DNA of 53,108 nt from Planctomycetota bacterium (lineage in GTDB: Bacteria; Planctomycetota; Phycisphaerae; Phycisphaerales; SM1A02): positions 3,969 to 57,076 of the forward strand of contig JACNLW010000057.1 of assembly GCA_014381305.1 (NCBI GenBank). The letters are read 5' to 3'. A program made the translations under genes and the position numbers. Below the pieces are notes generated by a model. The model had not been told where the DNA came from. It did not search any database and saw only the letters and a program-made list of their open reading frames with translations. Below, piece after piece: positions 8,505 to 16,973 of the stretch; positions within the stretch are counted from its first letter, which is position 1; each line of letters opens with the position of its first letter.

Positions 8505-9278
8505 GTGATTTTTAGATTTTTATCAATTTTACTTCTGGGTTCATTGGCGGCTGCTCAAGCACCAACCGTCTCGTTACTCCGTGAAGGATCGAGAATTGTT
8601 GATGCCCAAGCAACACTCATCCTGTTTAATGACGGATCACCTACCAAGGTCCAAGTGAGTGATGGAAGCGAGTTGGTTGTTTTTCCAAACGCCAGACTTG
8701 CTGAAATGGAGGGCGAGGCTTCCAAAAAACAGAACATGCAATTTCGTTTGAGCGGCGAAGTTTTTACGTATGACAAGGGCAACTTTCTGTTGGTGCGAGA
8801 TGTCACTGTAATTGGGTCGTTTGCAGAACGAAACTCTCCTGCGGTTGTTCCCTCTTCGCCAGACATTGATGATGATACGAACTCTTCGAAAGACGATTCT
8901 GTTGAATCAATAATCGCCGACCTCAAAGAAGCAACAGGTTCGCTTAGTAAATCCATTCGTAACGCAGCGAACAATCCCAACAAAAGATCATCGGCGAGAA
9001 CAGAAGGCGTGCGAATTACAAATCGTCGCGGTCACCTTGTTCGAAATAACGAAGGCGCTTGGGTGTTTATATTTGTTGCAGATGCAACCGGTCTCTCCGA
9101 CCCGCCATGTACCGTATTGCCAAGTACTGCATCTGCAAAACTTTTTGGATATGCAAGTAGAGGTGGTTTTACAATTCCGATTTTAGTTTCGGGCGAAGTT
9201 CTCACATATCACGGTCATGATTTTTTATTATTGCGTTCTTGGCGCAAGGTGCACACGGCCGATCACCTTGATGGATAA
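8505..9278 (+). CDS. Secreted protein with two related domains, function unknown
   Basis: Unrecognised protein of 257 aa. It has a signal peptide (MIFRFLSILLLGSLAAAQA) and two similar halves separated by an acidic/serine linker (about 110-145). Both halves end alike: LSGEVFTYDKGNFLLVRD (about 83-100) and VSGEVLTYHGHDFLLLRS near the C-terminus. Each is preceded by a VVFPNARLAEM/TVLPSTASAKL-type stretch. This indicates an internal duplication of a small beta-rich domain of about 65 aa. I chose GTG 8505 because AGAGG (8491-8495) lies 9 nt upstream; an in-frame TTG at 8496 would touch that site. The 3' end overlaps the convergent cyclophilin gene by 16 nt. No enzymatic motif is visible. Confidence 0.75.
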   Translation: MIFRFLSILLLGSLAAAQAPTVSLLREGSRIVDAQATLILFNDGSPTKVQVSDGSELVVFPNARLAEMEGEASKKQNMQFRLSGEVFTYDKGNFLLVRDVTVIGSFAERNSPAVVPSSPDIDDDTNSSKDDSVESIIADLKEATGSLSKSIRNAANNPNKRSSARTEGVRITNRRGHLVRNNEGAWVFIFVADATGLSDPPCTVLPSTASAKLFGYASRGGFTIPILVSGEVLTYHGHDFLLLRSWRKVHTADHLDG

Positions 9279-10219
9279 CGTGGTGCTGCGGGTACCATCT
9301 TGATGTTATGAATTTTAGGTGGGTTTTTGGGGCGACCTGTTTTTGGATCGGCAATTGGGGTTGCGGCAATTGATTTGATTGTGTCATTTCCAAGAACAGT
9401 TTCTCCAAAAGCACAATATTGCCCGTCAAGGCGAGCTGTTCCCTCCCGAGAAAGACAAATAAAGAACTGACAGCCCGCGGAGTCTGGGTCGCTTGCCCTT
9501 GCCATCGAGATCACGCCAAAATCATGTTTAAGTGAACTTGGTTCGATGGGGAGCCACCAGCCCGCGCTCCCTGAACCTGTTCCGGTAGGATCCCCCCCTT
9601 GAATCACAAATGGTAGCCCCTTGTTGGTAAGTGGAACAACTCTGTGAAATATTGTTTCGTAGTAAAAACCACCCGCTGCGAGTTCCCTAAAATTCCACGC
9701 GGTATTTGGCGCCGCGTCTGGCCGAAGTGTAATATGAATTTCGCCTTCACTTGTTTCAAGAATTGCATATTTGTCTTCATACACACGCCACCCATTTAGA
9801 ATTGATTCTTCAAACTCATCGTCAATTGCTTCATCTTTCCAATCGACAATTTTCGTGTGTGATGTTTTTCCACCATCGTTCGAAATTTCTTCAACAACCG
9901 GAACAAGACGGGAGCGAAGTGGTTCAATAACAATTGGAGAACCAATTGGAACATTGTCTATGGTAAGTTGAACCCATGCGGCTCTGGGTAACTCGTTTAT
10001 TTTTGGCAACCGCCTGAGTAAATCGTGTTGACCAGACGTAATCGCAGCGGGTTTAGAAAGAACATTGTTGTTGTGATCGAGCAACACAACATGCGCCATA
10101 TCTTTCCCTTCTGGTAAATCTATTTGGACCATTACACTTCGACCAACGGCGTTGTAAAGATGGTCGGGTGTAATCGGAGATGTGGCAACAAGGCAGTAGG
10201 AAATGAGTAGTTCAAACAT
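9263..10219 (-). CDS. Cyclophilin-type peptidyl-prolyl isomerase with N-terminal extension
   Basis: 318 aa. The C-terminal 170 residues are a cyclophilin domain: FHRVV with the catalytic Arg, VIQGGDPTGTG, GVISMARA, CQFFICLS and LDGQYCAFGE. The Trp of the human cyclosporin site is Tyr here, as in many bacterial cyclophilins. The first 150 residues are a separate beta-rich domain of unknown role. The N-terminus (MFELLISYCLVA) is short and hydrophobic and could be a weak export signal, so periplasmic action is possible but unproven. The start at 10219 has GGG immediately before it; the longer frame overlaps gatB and is not favoured. gatB lies 31 nt upstream. Confidence 0.85.
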   Translation of the reverse strand: MFELLISYCLVATSPITPDHLYNAVGRSVMVQIDLPEGKDMAHVVLLDHNNNVLSKPAAITSGQHDLLRRLPKINELPRAAWVQLTIDNVPIGSPIVIEPLRSRLVPVVEEISNDGGKTSHTKIVDWKDEAIDDEFEESILNGWRVYEDKYAILETSEGEIHITLRPDAAPNTAWNFRELAAGGFYYETIFHRVVPLTNKGLPFVIQGGDPTGTGSGSAGWWLPIEPSSLKHDFGVISMARASDPDSAGCQFFICLSREGTARLDGQYCAFGETVLGNDTIKSIAATPIADPKTGRPKNPPKIHNIKMVPAAPRYPSR

Positions 10220-10250
10220 CCCTGCATGGTCGCGTTGTTTACATGAACCG

Positions 10251-11735
10251 TCAACCCTGAAGTTGTAAAAGTAATTTTTCTCGTACAGATTTTGCGTCTG
10301 CGGCCCCGCCACTACGCTTCATTACTTCGCCCACAAGCCTGCCAATTGCCGCGTTTTTTCCAGAACGCACATCATCTGCTGCTTGTGGCTGTGCTTCAAT
10401 TGCTTCTGTAACCCAAGAGTCTATCGCTCCATCGTCAGTCACTTGAAGCAAAGAGTTTTCTTCTGCTACATTTTCTGGTGTTTGGTCTGAGTGGCACAGC
10501 AATCCAAAAAGTTTGTCTGCTGCGGAAGAGCCAATTTTGTTTTCTTGTCGCAACTCGATGAGCCCCGCGATTTGCTCTGGAGTAATGCCAAGTTTGTTCA
10601 CTTCACACTTATTTTCGTTAGCGTATTTTGCACCGGCGTTTAAAAGCCACTTTGCACTTTCTGTTCCGTTGTTGCTTTGTGTTACACATTGTTCAAAAAA
10701 GTTGCAAAGGTCCGGTTCAGCGGTGAGTGCCATCGCGTCTTTAAGAGAAAGTTTGTATGTAGATTGATATCGCAATCTTCTTGATGCTGGAAGTTCTGGA
10801 ATTGTTTCATTTACTTCCTCAATCCATTCTTGAGAAATTGTCAGAGGCACAAGATCGGGGTCTGGGAAAAATCGGTAGTCGTGGGCGTCTTCTTTTTCGC
10901 GTTGCATGATCGTCACTTGTTTATCATCATCCCAACCACGCGTGCTTTTTGCATTTGGTCCCATTTCTTTTCCGTCTTCAATCCACGCTTCAACTTGCCG
11001 AGTTGTTTCGTATTCGATCGCACCAGCAATGGCTTTGAAAGAATTAAGATTTTTGATTTCAACAATCGGCGTCGCGTGTTCAACACCATCTTCTGTTGTG
11101 ATGATCATGTTGATGTTTGGTTCAAACCGCATGTGACCTTTTTGCATAATGCCCTCGGTAACACCTAAATACCTGCAAATATCCCGCACTTCTCGTGCAT
11201 ACGCAACCGCATCTTCTGCGCTGTGTAGATCTGGAGCAGAAACAATTTCAAGCAACGGTGTTCCCGCGCGGTTTAAATCGACAAGCGATCCATCATACTG
11301 TTCGCCGCCTGGAAGTTCATGCCCTAATTTACCGGTGTCTTCTTCAAGGTGCGCCCGAATAATATTGACCGGCTTTCGGTCTTCGCCAACTTCAATAACA
11401 CCGTTCATACAAAGCGGTTTGTCGAACTGGCTTATCTGATACCCTTTAGGGAGATCTGGGTAATAATAGTTTTTTCGGTCCCATTTTGTAAAGTTTGCAA
11501 TCGTACAATTCAGTGCTAAGCCAACGCGCATCGACATGGAGACGGCGCGCCTGTTGATAACTGGAAGTGATCCGGGCAGCGCCATGACCACTGGGTCAAC
11601 AAGTGTGTTTGGTTGTGCGTCATACTGTTTAGGTGAAGCTGCGTTTGGAGCAGTTGTGAACATCTTGCTCTCGGTCGCAAGTTCGACGTGTATTTCCATG
11701 CCAATAAGAACGCGAGACGAAGTTATATTTGTCAT
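10251..11735 (-). CDS. gatB: Aspartyl/glutamyl-tRNA(Asn/Gln) amidotransferase subunit B
   Basis: Subunit of GatCAB (494 aa), which converts Glu-tRNA(Gln) or Asp-tRNA(Asn) to the amidated forms. The N-terminal catalytic part has IGMEIHVEL, FDKPLCMNG, the family signature VDLNRAGTPLLEIV and MRFEPNINMII. The C-terminal tRNA-binding YqeY-like tail ends in VGEVMKRSGGAADAKSV. The length is normal. gatA and gatC are not in the window, so the complex is encoded at separate loci. It overlaps pyrE by 4 nt. Confidence 0.96.
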   Translation of the reverse strand: MTNITSSRVLIGMEIHVELATESKMFTTAPNAASPKQYDAQPNTLVDPVVMALPGSLPVINRRAVSMSMRVGLALNCTIANFTKWDRKNYYYPDLPKGYQISQFDKPLCMNGVIEVGEDRKPVNIIRAHLEEDTGKLGHELPGGEQYDGSLVDLNRAGTPLLEIVSAPDLHSAEDAVAYAREVRDICRYLGVTEGIMQKGHMRFEPNINMIITTEDGVEHATPIVEIKNLNSFKAIAGAIEYETTRQVEAWIEDGKEMGPNAKSTRGWDDDKQVTIMQREKEDAHDYRFFPDPDLVPLTISQEWIEEVNETIPELPASRRLRYQSTYKLSLKDAMALTAEPDLCNFFEQCVTQSNNGTESAKWLLNAGAKYANENKCEVNKLGITPEQIAGLIELRQENKIGSSAADKLFGLLCHSDQTPENVAEENSLLQVTDDGAIDSWVTEAIEAQPQAADDVRSGKNAAIGRLVGEVMKRSGGAADAKSVREKLLLQLQG

Positions 11736-12274
11736 TGCGCGGTCTCTGTAATTCCAAGGTCTGCGGTTGTAAAGAGAGATTGAAAGTTATAACCCGCGGT
11801 TTCTACATTTTCTCTTGCCCCTTCGCATCGATCAATGACTGCGATGATTGATAACACTCTCGCGCCAAGACTTGTAATTGTTTCGGCAGCTTCAAGTACT
11901 TGCCCGCCCGTTGTTGCGATGTCTTCGATGATCACCACGCTATCCACTGGTTGAAGCGTGCCCTCAAGTTGCTTAGCAGTGCCATATTCCTTCTTTTGGT
12001 TTCTCATAAAGATACATGGAAGATCGCTCGCCATAGAAACTGATGTAACGAGCGGAATGCCGCCAAGTTCAGCGCCCGCGAGAAGCGTTGTTCCTTCTGG
12101 AAGCAACTCTCCAAGGAGTGGACCAATTGCTCTGAGAATGTCTGGTTTTGTTGAAAAAAGGTACTTATCAATGTACCAAGTGGACTTTCTACCGCTTCGA
12201 AGTGTAAAGTCTCCATGAAGAACCGCTGTTTGTGCTATTCGTTTGGCTAGTTCGTCTCTTGTCATGTTGTGCAT
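11732..12274 (-). CDS. pyrE: Orotate phosphoribosyltransferase
   Basis: Cytoplasmic enzyme of 180 aa that joins orotate to PRPP to give OMP in pyrimidine synthesis. The PRPP-binding motif is VVIIEDIATTGG, the upstream loop is GAELGGIPL, and the N-terminal GDFTLRSGRKSTWYID is typical of PyrE. An in-frame ATG at 12265 (MTRDEL) is an alternative start. The gene overlaps gatB by 4 nt and lies 25 nt after the membrane protein gene upstream. Confidence 0.94.
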   Translation of the reverse strand: MHNMTRDELAKRIAQTAVLHGDFTLRSGRKSTWYIDKYLFSTKPDILRAIGPLLGELLPEGTTLLAGAELGGIPLVTSVSMASDLPCIFMRNQKKEYGTAKQLEGTLQPVDSVVIIEDIATTGGQVLEAAETITSLGARVLSIIAVIDRCEGARENVETAGYNFQSLFTTADLGITETAQ

Positions 12275-12299
12275 TCTATCATTCTTGTGGAAAAACTAC

Positions 12300-13187
12300 T
12301 CACAGGGATGGTTCGGGAGGTATTTTTCGGAGAAAGTGCTGACCTAGAAGACCAAAGGGAATCACAACGACGAGTTCAACGAGACGGTTCACAAGATCAG
12401 CGATAAGTCCAAGCGCGATTGCAGATGGAAAAACCGTTACCCATGAAGCGACGAGTCCAATGATCCATTCGCGGCCGCCGAGACCACCTGTTGGTAGTGG
12501 GAGCAAGGAAGCAATTGAGCCGGCGCCCGCAAGTAAAATTGCTGTCTCGGGCGAAATGTCATAATCCATTAATCCAAAAATAATCCAATATCGCAGCGCA
12601 AGGAGCAACACATCAAGGTAGCGAAACGTAATTGCCAAAGAAAATGGTTTCATTTGTGTCTTGCATGACAAGGGTAGTAAAACTAAAACTGGAAAAACAA
12701 GTGCAATCAAGACTGGTATTGAAAATATATTGCTAAGAACTGCGAGTGAAAGGGCAACGATCGCCATACATATTAATATCACGATTGTCTCAACAAGTAT
12801 TCTTAATGATGAAGAGGCTGGTATCCCGTTCACTTTGCTGTGATATACCGTTCTGCCTATAAGTCCCGCGCGCATCGGCAACCAGTTCAACATTCCAGCT
12901 ACCATAATCAACCAGAACATTTCGTTTCGCCCAATTGGTTTGGATCCTTCTTTTGCAACCCCTTTACGATTCAATAGGCTGCGGAAAGATTCAGAAACAC
13001 AAGCGACCGCCAAAAGCGTAATGCATGGAAGCGAGGTGAGGCTCCACAGGTTTGGCCTTTCAATAGATTCGATCGCTTTTGAAAGATCGTCCCACCGACT
13101 CCAAATTGTAAAAACCGCTGCGGACAGTAGTGCAACACTAACAATCCACCCAATAATTCGTGTTTTGTTACTGTCCTTGACTTTCAT
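12300..13187 (-). CDS. Flippase-like / lysylphosphatidylglycerol synthase transmembrane-domain protein
   Basis: Integral membrane protein of 295 aa with about eight helices starting at residue 11. The motif LPTGGLGGREWIIG near residue 236, preceded by LLAGAGSIASLLP, matches the membrane domain shared by MprF-type proteins and YbhN-like proteins. The catalytic C-terminal domain of MprF is absent, so it is not a complete lysyl-PG synthase. A role in lipid or polyprenol-linked substrate handling is inferred from the family only. It lies between pyrE and a large secreted protein, with gaps of 25 and 8 nt. Confidence 0.7.
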   Translation of the reverse strand: MKVKDSNKTRIIGWIVSVALLSAAVFTIWSRWDDLSKAIESIERPNLWSLTSLPCITLLAVACVSESFRSLLNRKGVAKEGSKPIGRNEMFWLIMVAGMLNWLPMRAGLIGRTVYHSKVNGIPASSSLRILVETIVILICMAIVALSLAVLSNIFSIPVLIALVFPVLVLLPLSCKTQMKPFSLAITFRYLDVLLLALRYWIIFGLMDYDISPETAILLAGAGSIASLLPLPTGGLGGREWIIGLVASWVTVFPSAIALGLIADLVNRLVELVVVIPFGLLGQHFLRKIPPEPSL

Positions 13188-13195
13188 TGTGAGTC

Positions 13196-15745
13196 TTACT
13201 CGCCACCAGTGTCACCTGTTGCTTTCTCTCGCCTTTGAGCCACCCTGTTTTCAATCCACTTGTATACCCAATTTGCAATAATTTTTACCCGAGGACTTTC
13301 ATCCTCCCTTGCAGAAAGGAGACGGGCATTATCGAGCATCATCTCGTCAACTGAGGGAGAAACAAATCGTAACATCCAGCCAATTGTCGTAACTTCGCTT
13401 TCGTCGACATCGGCCATGCCAACAAGGGATTCAAAAGAAGGGTCTTTTGACATGACCGAAAGAATCCACGCTTTTGAATTGATATCTAGGCTTGGGAACT
13501 TCATCAAAATCGCTGTTGTTGCTTCATCTTGAAGTGGGTGGCGTTCACCCTCTGGAATTTGCACCACTTCTTCTCCTGGTGGAGGTGTGATTGTTGGTTC
13601 AACAACGTGAATATGTGTGTCATCTCCAACAACCCAAGTAAGAAGCACTAGTGAAACAAGGTCGTCTGGTGAGTCCATTTCATGTACTTGACCAATTGCT
13701 TTTTCTAACCAAAGGTTCGTGGGTTTTATGCCTTCAACTCGTAACTCTTGCTGTTTTGATTTTGAACCAAGCATAGATGGTTCGTAGACCAACTCAATAC
13801 CACCCTGTATGTTTTTTCCTGTTCTAACTGAAAAATTAGTAACTGCATAAAACTTTAAAAAACCACCACTTGTTGCCCATTCATTAAAAACAGATCCTAC
13901 CCAGTAATTTCTAAGGTCAACCGTTACAGTAAATCTTTCTCGTGGTTGTAAAATTAATTTTCTATCAATTGGAACAATAATAGGAATACGATTGTTTATT
14001 GTTAAGCCTACTACTTGCGCTTCTGCTTCAAGTAATACTGTTGGTTGAATCGGACCTTGCTGCGCAATCTGCATCGGCAACATTCCATTGTTGGATAATT
14101 CCACTTCAACAAGAATAGGTTGGTACGGCCGCAGGTTTTTCGTCAAGGCTGTTGCCCGTATATTAAGGGTCGTTGTTGGGTCGGTCGCATACCTGTCAAT
14201 TGCCGCTGGAATAGCATCAATCATCGATTCTAGTTGCGCCGTATCTTCCCGCGCAACAACTTGTTGCCCTAGAATTTTTTCAAGTTGATTCCGAGACCAA
14301 ATTCCCAAGAGAGTTCCTGCGCTATCTCGAGCAACTTGCAAAAACATTTTTGCAGATTCTCGTTTCTTACCCTGTGCAAGACGCACCAAAGCGAGCCCAA
14401 CAACAGCGGCGTCATTTTTATCGCTTAATGAGAGAAACGTTTTTTCTGCGGCATCTACGCTCCCCAAACGAAGAGATATCCAACCTTCAATCAAATCTTT
14501 TTTGCTTTTGGAAACCTCGCTGCGTGACTCGGCCATTGCAATAAATTTTTCCGAATCTTCCGTCAAATCTCCAAGCCAAACCGATATCCAAGCAGCCTGC
14601 AGACAGTTTTCTTTAAACAACACCTCTTTGTTTGGTGTGTCTGGTTGGTTTCCTGCTGCAAGAAGGATTGAGGCAAATGAATCAAGCGCCTGTCTTAATG
14701 ACCACTCTGCTTCCTCTTTTTTTAGACCTGAATATATTGCCGCTTTCATTGTTGCTAATTTTGGCGCAAGTGGTGAATGAACTCTTGCTAATTCAAGTGG
14801 AGTGACTCGTGGTTGTTGTTCCCGAACAGTTTTTCTGAATTTTTCATCTGCTGTTCTTTGTCTCGCTGCAATAATTTTTAATGCAGACTCAATATCTCTT
14901 GCGCCCCAATGTGACATCACCATGTCAGACAACAAATTGTTGTTCACCACAGCAGGATTTCCCGCGTTATCTGCGAGTGCAATGTCGTATATCCGGCTTG
15001 CGGCTTCATACGCGCCATACGACATGAGTAATTCGGCTAAAGATACTTGCGTAGTAACATCTCGCATGTTTGCAAGCATCAGTGATGTTAATAACTCAAC
15101 CCTTCGATATGCGTCCGCCGATTCATCACCAAAAAAACCAACTGCCACGGCGGTAGCGCTGGTGAAATACGGATCAAGTGCGACTGATTCAGCGAGCCAC
15201 CTTGCAAACTGTTGTTTATCTCCAAGTTGTCTTTGTAACATTGCTGAGTCAAACGCGAGCCTTGACGCAACGTGTTGATTTAGGTTTTGTTGCCCTTCGG
15301 GTGATAATAGTTGTTCGTAGAGCGCAACTCTTTCCGACGCGGTGTTAAGCGTATCAATCGCATCTCGAAGGCGGGCAAGTTGCAGGGGTGTTTCGTCTGG
15401 GTACAACCGCAGCAATTCTTTAACCCCTCTCTGGTGCATTACTGGATCATCTGAAATAGCTGCCATTTCAATCCACGCTCTCCAAACACTTGGATTATCG
15501 GGATTCATTTCTGCCGCAGTCTCAATTAAAGCAACTCCGACATTAATCCCCTCTACATCTAGGGGTTCTGTTTGAAGGGCTGTTCGAGCAACGCGGAGAA
15601 TTTCTTCTGAAAGGTGTTGCGCGGCAGATTTTTGAAGTACATCTTGAGAATAATCAACTGCAAAAAGATTGCCGCAGATCAGGGCGAATAACAGCACTGC
15701 TGTGTTAATTTTGAAGGGGAAGCGATTTTTGGGAAATATGATCAT
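13196..15745 (-). CDS. Large secreted helical-repeat (TPR-like) protein, function unknown
   Basis: 849 aa with a signal peptide that ends near FALICGNLFA-VDYS. Residues about 35-480 are alpha-helical and repetitive, with TPR-like helix pairs (for example AELLMSYGAYEAASRIYDIAL and GLALVRLAQGKKRESAKMFL). Residues about 500-670 look beta-rich (LRPYQPILVEVELSNNGMLP), and the C-terminal 150 are again helical. The protein is probably periplasmic or surface-bound. No catalytic motif is seen. It starts a minus-strand run into the flippase-like gene 8 nt later and is divergent from another secreted helical protein, with a 178-nt gap. Confidence 0.75.
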   Translation of the reverse strand: MIIFPKNRFPFKINTAVLLFALICGNLFAVDYSQDVLQKSAAQHLSEEILRVARTALQTEPLDVEGINVGVALIETAAEMNPDNPSVWRAWIEMAAISDDPVMHQRGVKELLRLYPDETPLQLARLRDAIDTLNTASERVALYEQLLSPEGQQNLNQHVASRLAFDSAMLQRQLGDKQQFARWLAESVALDPYFTSATAVAVGFFGDESADAYRRVELLTSLMLANMRDVTTQVSLAELLMSYGAYEAASRIYDIALADNAGNPAVVNNNLLSDMVMSHWGARDIESALKIIAARQRTADEKFRKTVREQQPRVTPLELARVHSPLAPKLATMKAAIYSGLKKEEAEWSLRQALDSFASILLAAGNQPDTPNKEVLFKENCLQAAWISVWLGDLTEDSEKFIAMAESRSEVSKSKKDLIEGWISLRLGSVDAAEKTFLSLSDKNDAAVVGLALVRLAQGKKRESAKMFLQVARDSAGTLLGIWSRNQLEKILGQQVVAREDTAQLESMIDAIPAAIDRYATDPTTTLNIRATALTKNLRPYQPILVEVELSNNGMLPMQIAQQGPIQPTVLLEAEAQVVGLTINNRIPIIVPIDRKLILQPRERFTVTVDLRNYWVGSVFNEWATSGGFLKFYAVTNFSVRTGKNIQGGIELVYEPSMLGSKSKQQELRVEGIKPTNLWLEKAIGQVHEMDSPDDLVSLVLLTWVVGDDTHIHVVEPTITPPPGEEVVQIPEGERHPLQDEATTAILMKFPSLDINSKAWILSVMSKDPSFESLVGMADVDESEVTTIGWMLRFVSPSVDEMMLDNARLLSAREDESPRVKIIANWVYKWIENRVAQRREKATGDTGGE

Positions 15746-15844
15746 AAAGCGGTCTATATTGCTACACAGTAGTACATTTTAACTTGCTTGTATCGGCAAT
15801 TGAGGGCTCTTTGGCAAATCATTGAGAGGAATCAACAAAAGCCG

Positions 15845-15903
15845 TTGACACCACAAGTTAGCGTTGGTAATTTCGTCACCTCTCTCGTGAATCTAACTAG
15901 AAT
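15845..15903 (+). promoter_or_regulatory. Candidate promoter(s) for the secreted-protein/oppA pair
   Basis: Two readings are possible. TTGACA at 15845-15850 with TAATTT at 15868-15873 gives a 17-nt spacer. TAGAAT at 15898-15903 is a better -10 but has no clear -35 at the right distance. The second would leave a leader of only about 14 nt with no ribosome site. The rest of the 15746-15923 gap, which must also hold the promoter of the minus-strand gene, shows nothing else I can name. Confidence 0.35.
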
Positions 15904-15923
15904 ACCCCATTACCATTTTGCCC

Positions 15924-16970
15924 ATGTTTAATATTAAAAAAATACTACTCCTTACTCTTTTGATGGTCGCGACAACAGCCACCGCTCAACCCTCATTTCG
16001 AATTACCTCGTTTATTAGTCACCGCGATCTCACCGATCGTCAAAAAGCTGATATCCAGAAGTACATACAAGGGTGGACCGACGCAATGTTCACCAACAAC
16101 ACAGAAAAACTTGGTGAAGCGAGACGTGGTCTTTCTGAACCGCTTGATAAACGGTGGGCGATGTCAAACACCGCAAGAATGCATTATTGCGAGTCATTAC
16201 TCACTTGTTTTGAACCAATTCTCTCAGAAGAAAATGAAAATGATCTAGCATCAGTGAATGCGTTACAAATATTGTCCCTTCTTGGAACCGAGCGTAGTGT
16301 CACTACAATTATGCGTCACGTAAGCAGTTCGTTTGAGGACCGAGCCGCATTGCGACAATGGGCTTCAGTAGGTTTAGAAAATAGTTTTCAATCTGGTCGG
16401 TTACCACTTACTCGAATCACAAGTGCTGCAACTTTGTTAGCAGACGCAGCTTCAAGAGAACCTGTTTGGTACGTTGCTTCTAGACAACTTCAATCGTTAA
16501 GTACACTGGGCACTACTCCTGGGTTACGAAGATCTGAGTTGTCGGAGCTTCAAGAACTTTCATTCGAATTACAAGTTCAAGCAATTTCAAATATTATTGA
16601 AGATGTTTCTGCAAACAAAACGGCAAGTTTTCGGGTGCGCCCCATCCGTTCTGGATTATCTTCTTTGAGGTTACAGCTGATTGAACCAAGTGTAGATTCT
16701 GAACTTAAAGAAAATACAATCAATAGCCTTATTCCTGTACTAATACGCGTTCTTGAAATCTCGCTTGAACAGTCAAGTGGTGCGCAAAAGAACGAACGCC
16801 TTCTTGTTGCATATGGTGGAGCAATTGAAACCGCAAACACAATGTTACAGCGGTTTGTTGGGAATCAGGGTCTCGAAGATGTCGACATTCGTGAATCTTG
16901 GGAAGCCGGAGATACGCAACCCTTGGCGGACGCCATTACATACTGGCAGGGTCAGGTTTCTTCTAAATAA
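15924..16970 (+). CDS. Secreted helical protein, function unknown
   Basis: 348 aa. A signal peptide (MFNIKKILLLTLLMVATTATA) ends before QPSFR. The rest is mostly alpha-helical with HEAT-like alternation (for example NALQILSLLGTERSVTTIMRHV), but no repeat is regular enough to name. I chose ATG 15924; an in-frame TTG lies six bases earlier, and neither has a clear ribosome site. The next gene (OppA-like) begins three nt after its stop, so the two are probably cotranslated. The divergent neighbour is also a secreted helical protein. Confidence 0.7.
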   Translation: MFNIKKILLLTLLMVATTATAQPSFRITSFISHRDLTDRQKADIQKYIQGWTDAMFTNNTEKLGEARRGLSEPLDKRWAMSNTARMHYCESLLTCFEPILSEENENDLASVNALQILSLLGTERSVTTIMRHVSSSFEDRAALRQWASVGLENSFQSGRLPLTRITSAATLLADAASREPVWYVASRQLQSLSTLGTTPGLRRSELSELQELSFELQVQAISNIIEDVSANKTASFRVRPIRSGLSSLRLQLIEPSVDSELKENTINSLIPVLIRVLEISLEQSSGAQKNERLLVAYGGAIETANTMLQRFVGNQGLEDVDIRESWEAGDTQPLADAITYWQGQVSSK

Positions 16971-16973
16971 ACT

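Noticed and set aside
14802-15278. Plus-strand frame of 158 codons inside the large secreted-protein gene
   Set aside because: It is a shadow of the 849-aa gene: low-complexity composition, no ribosome site, no recognisable domain. The same applies to the long antisense frames at 25605-26051, 32766-33155 and 51723-52178.
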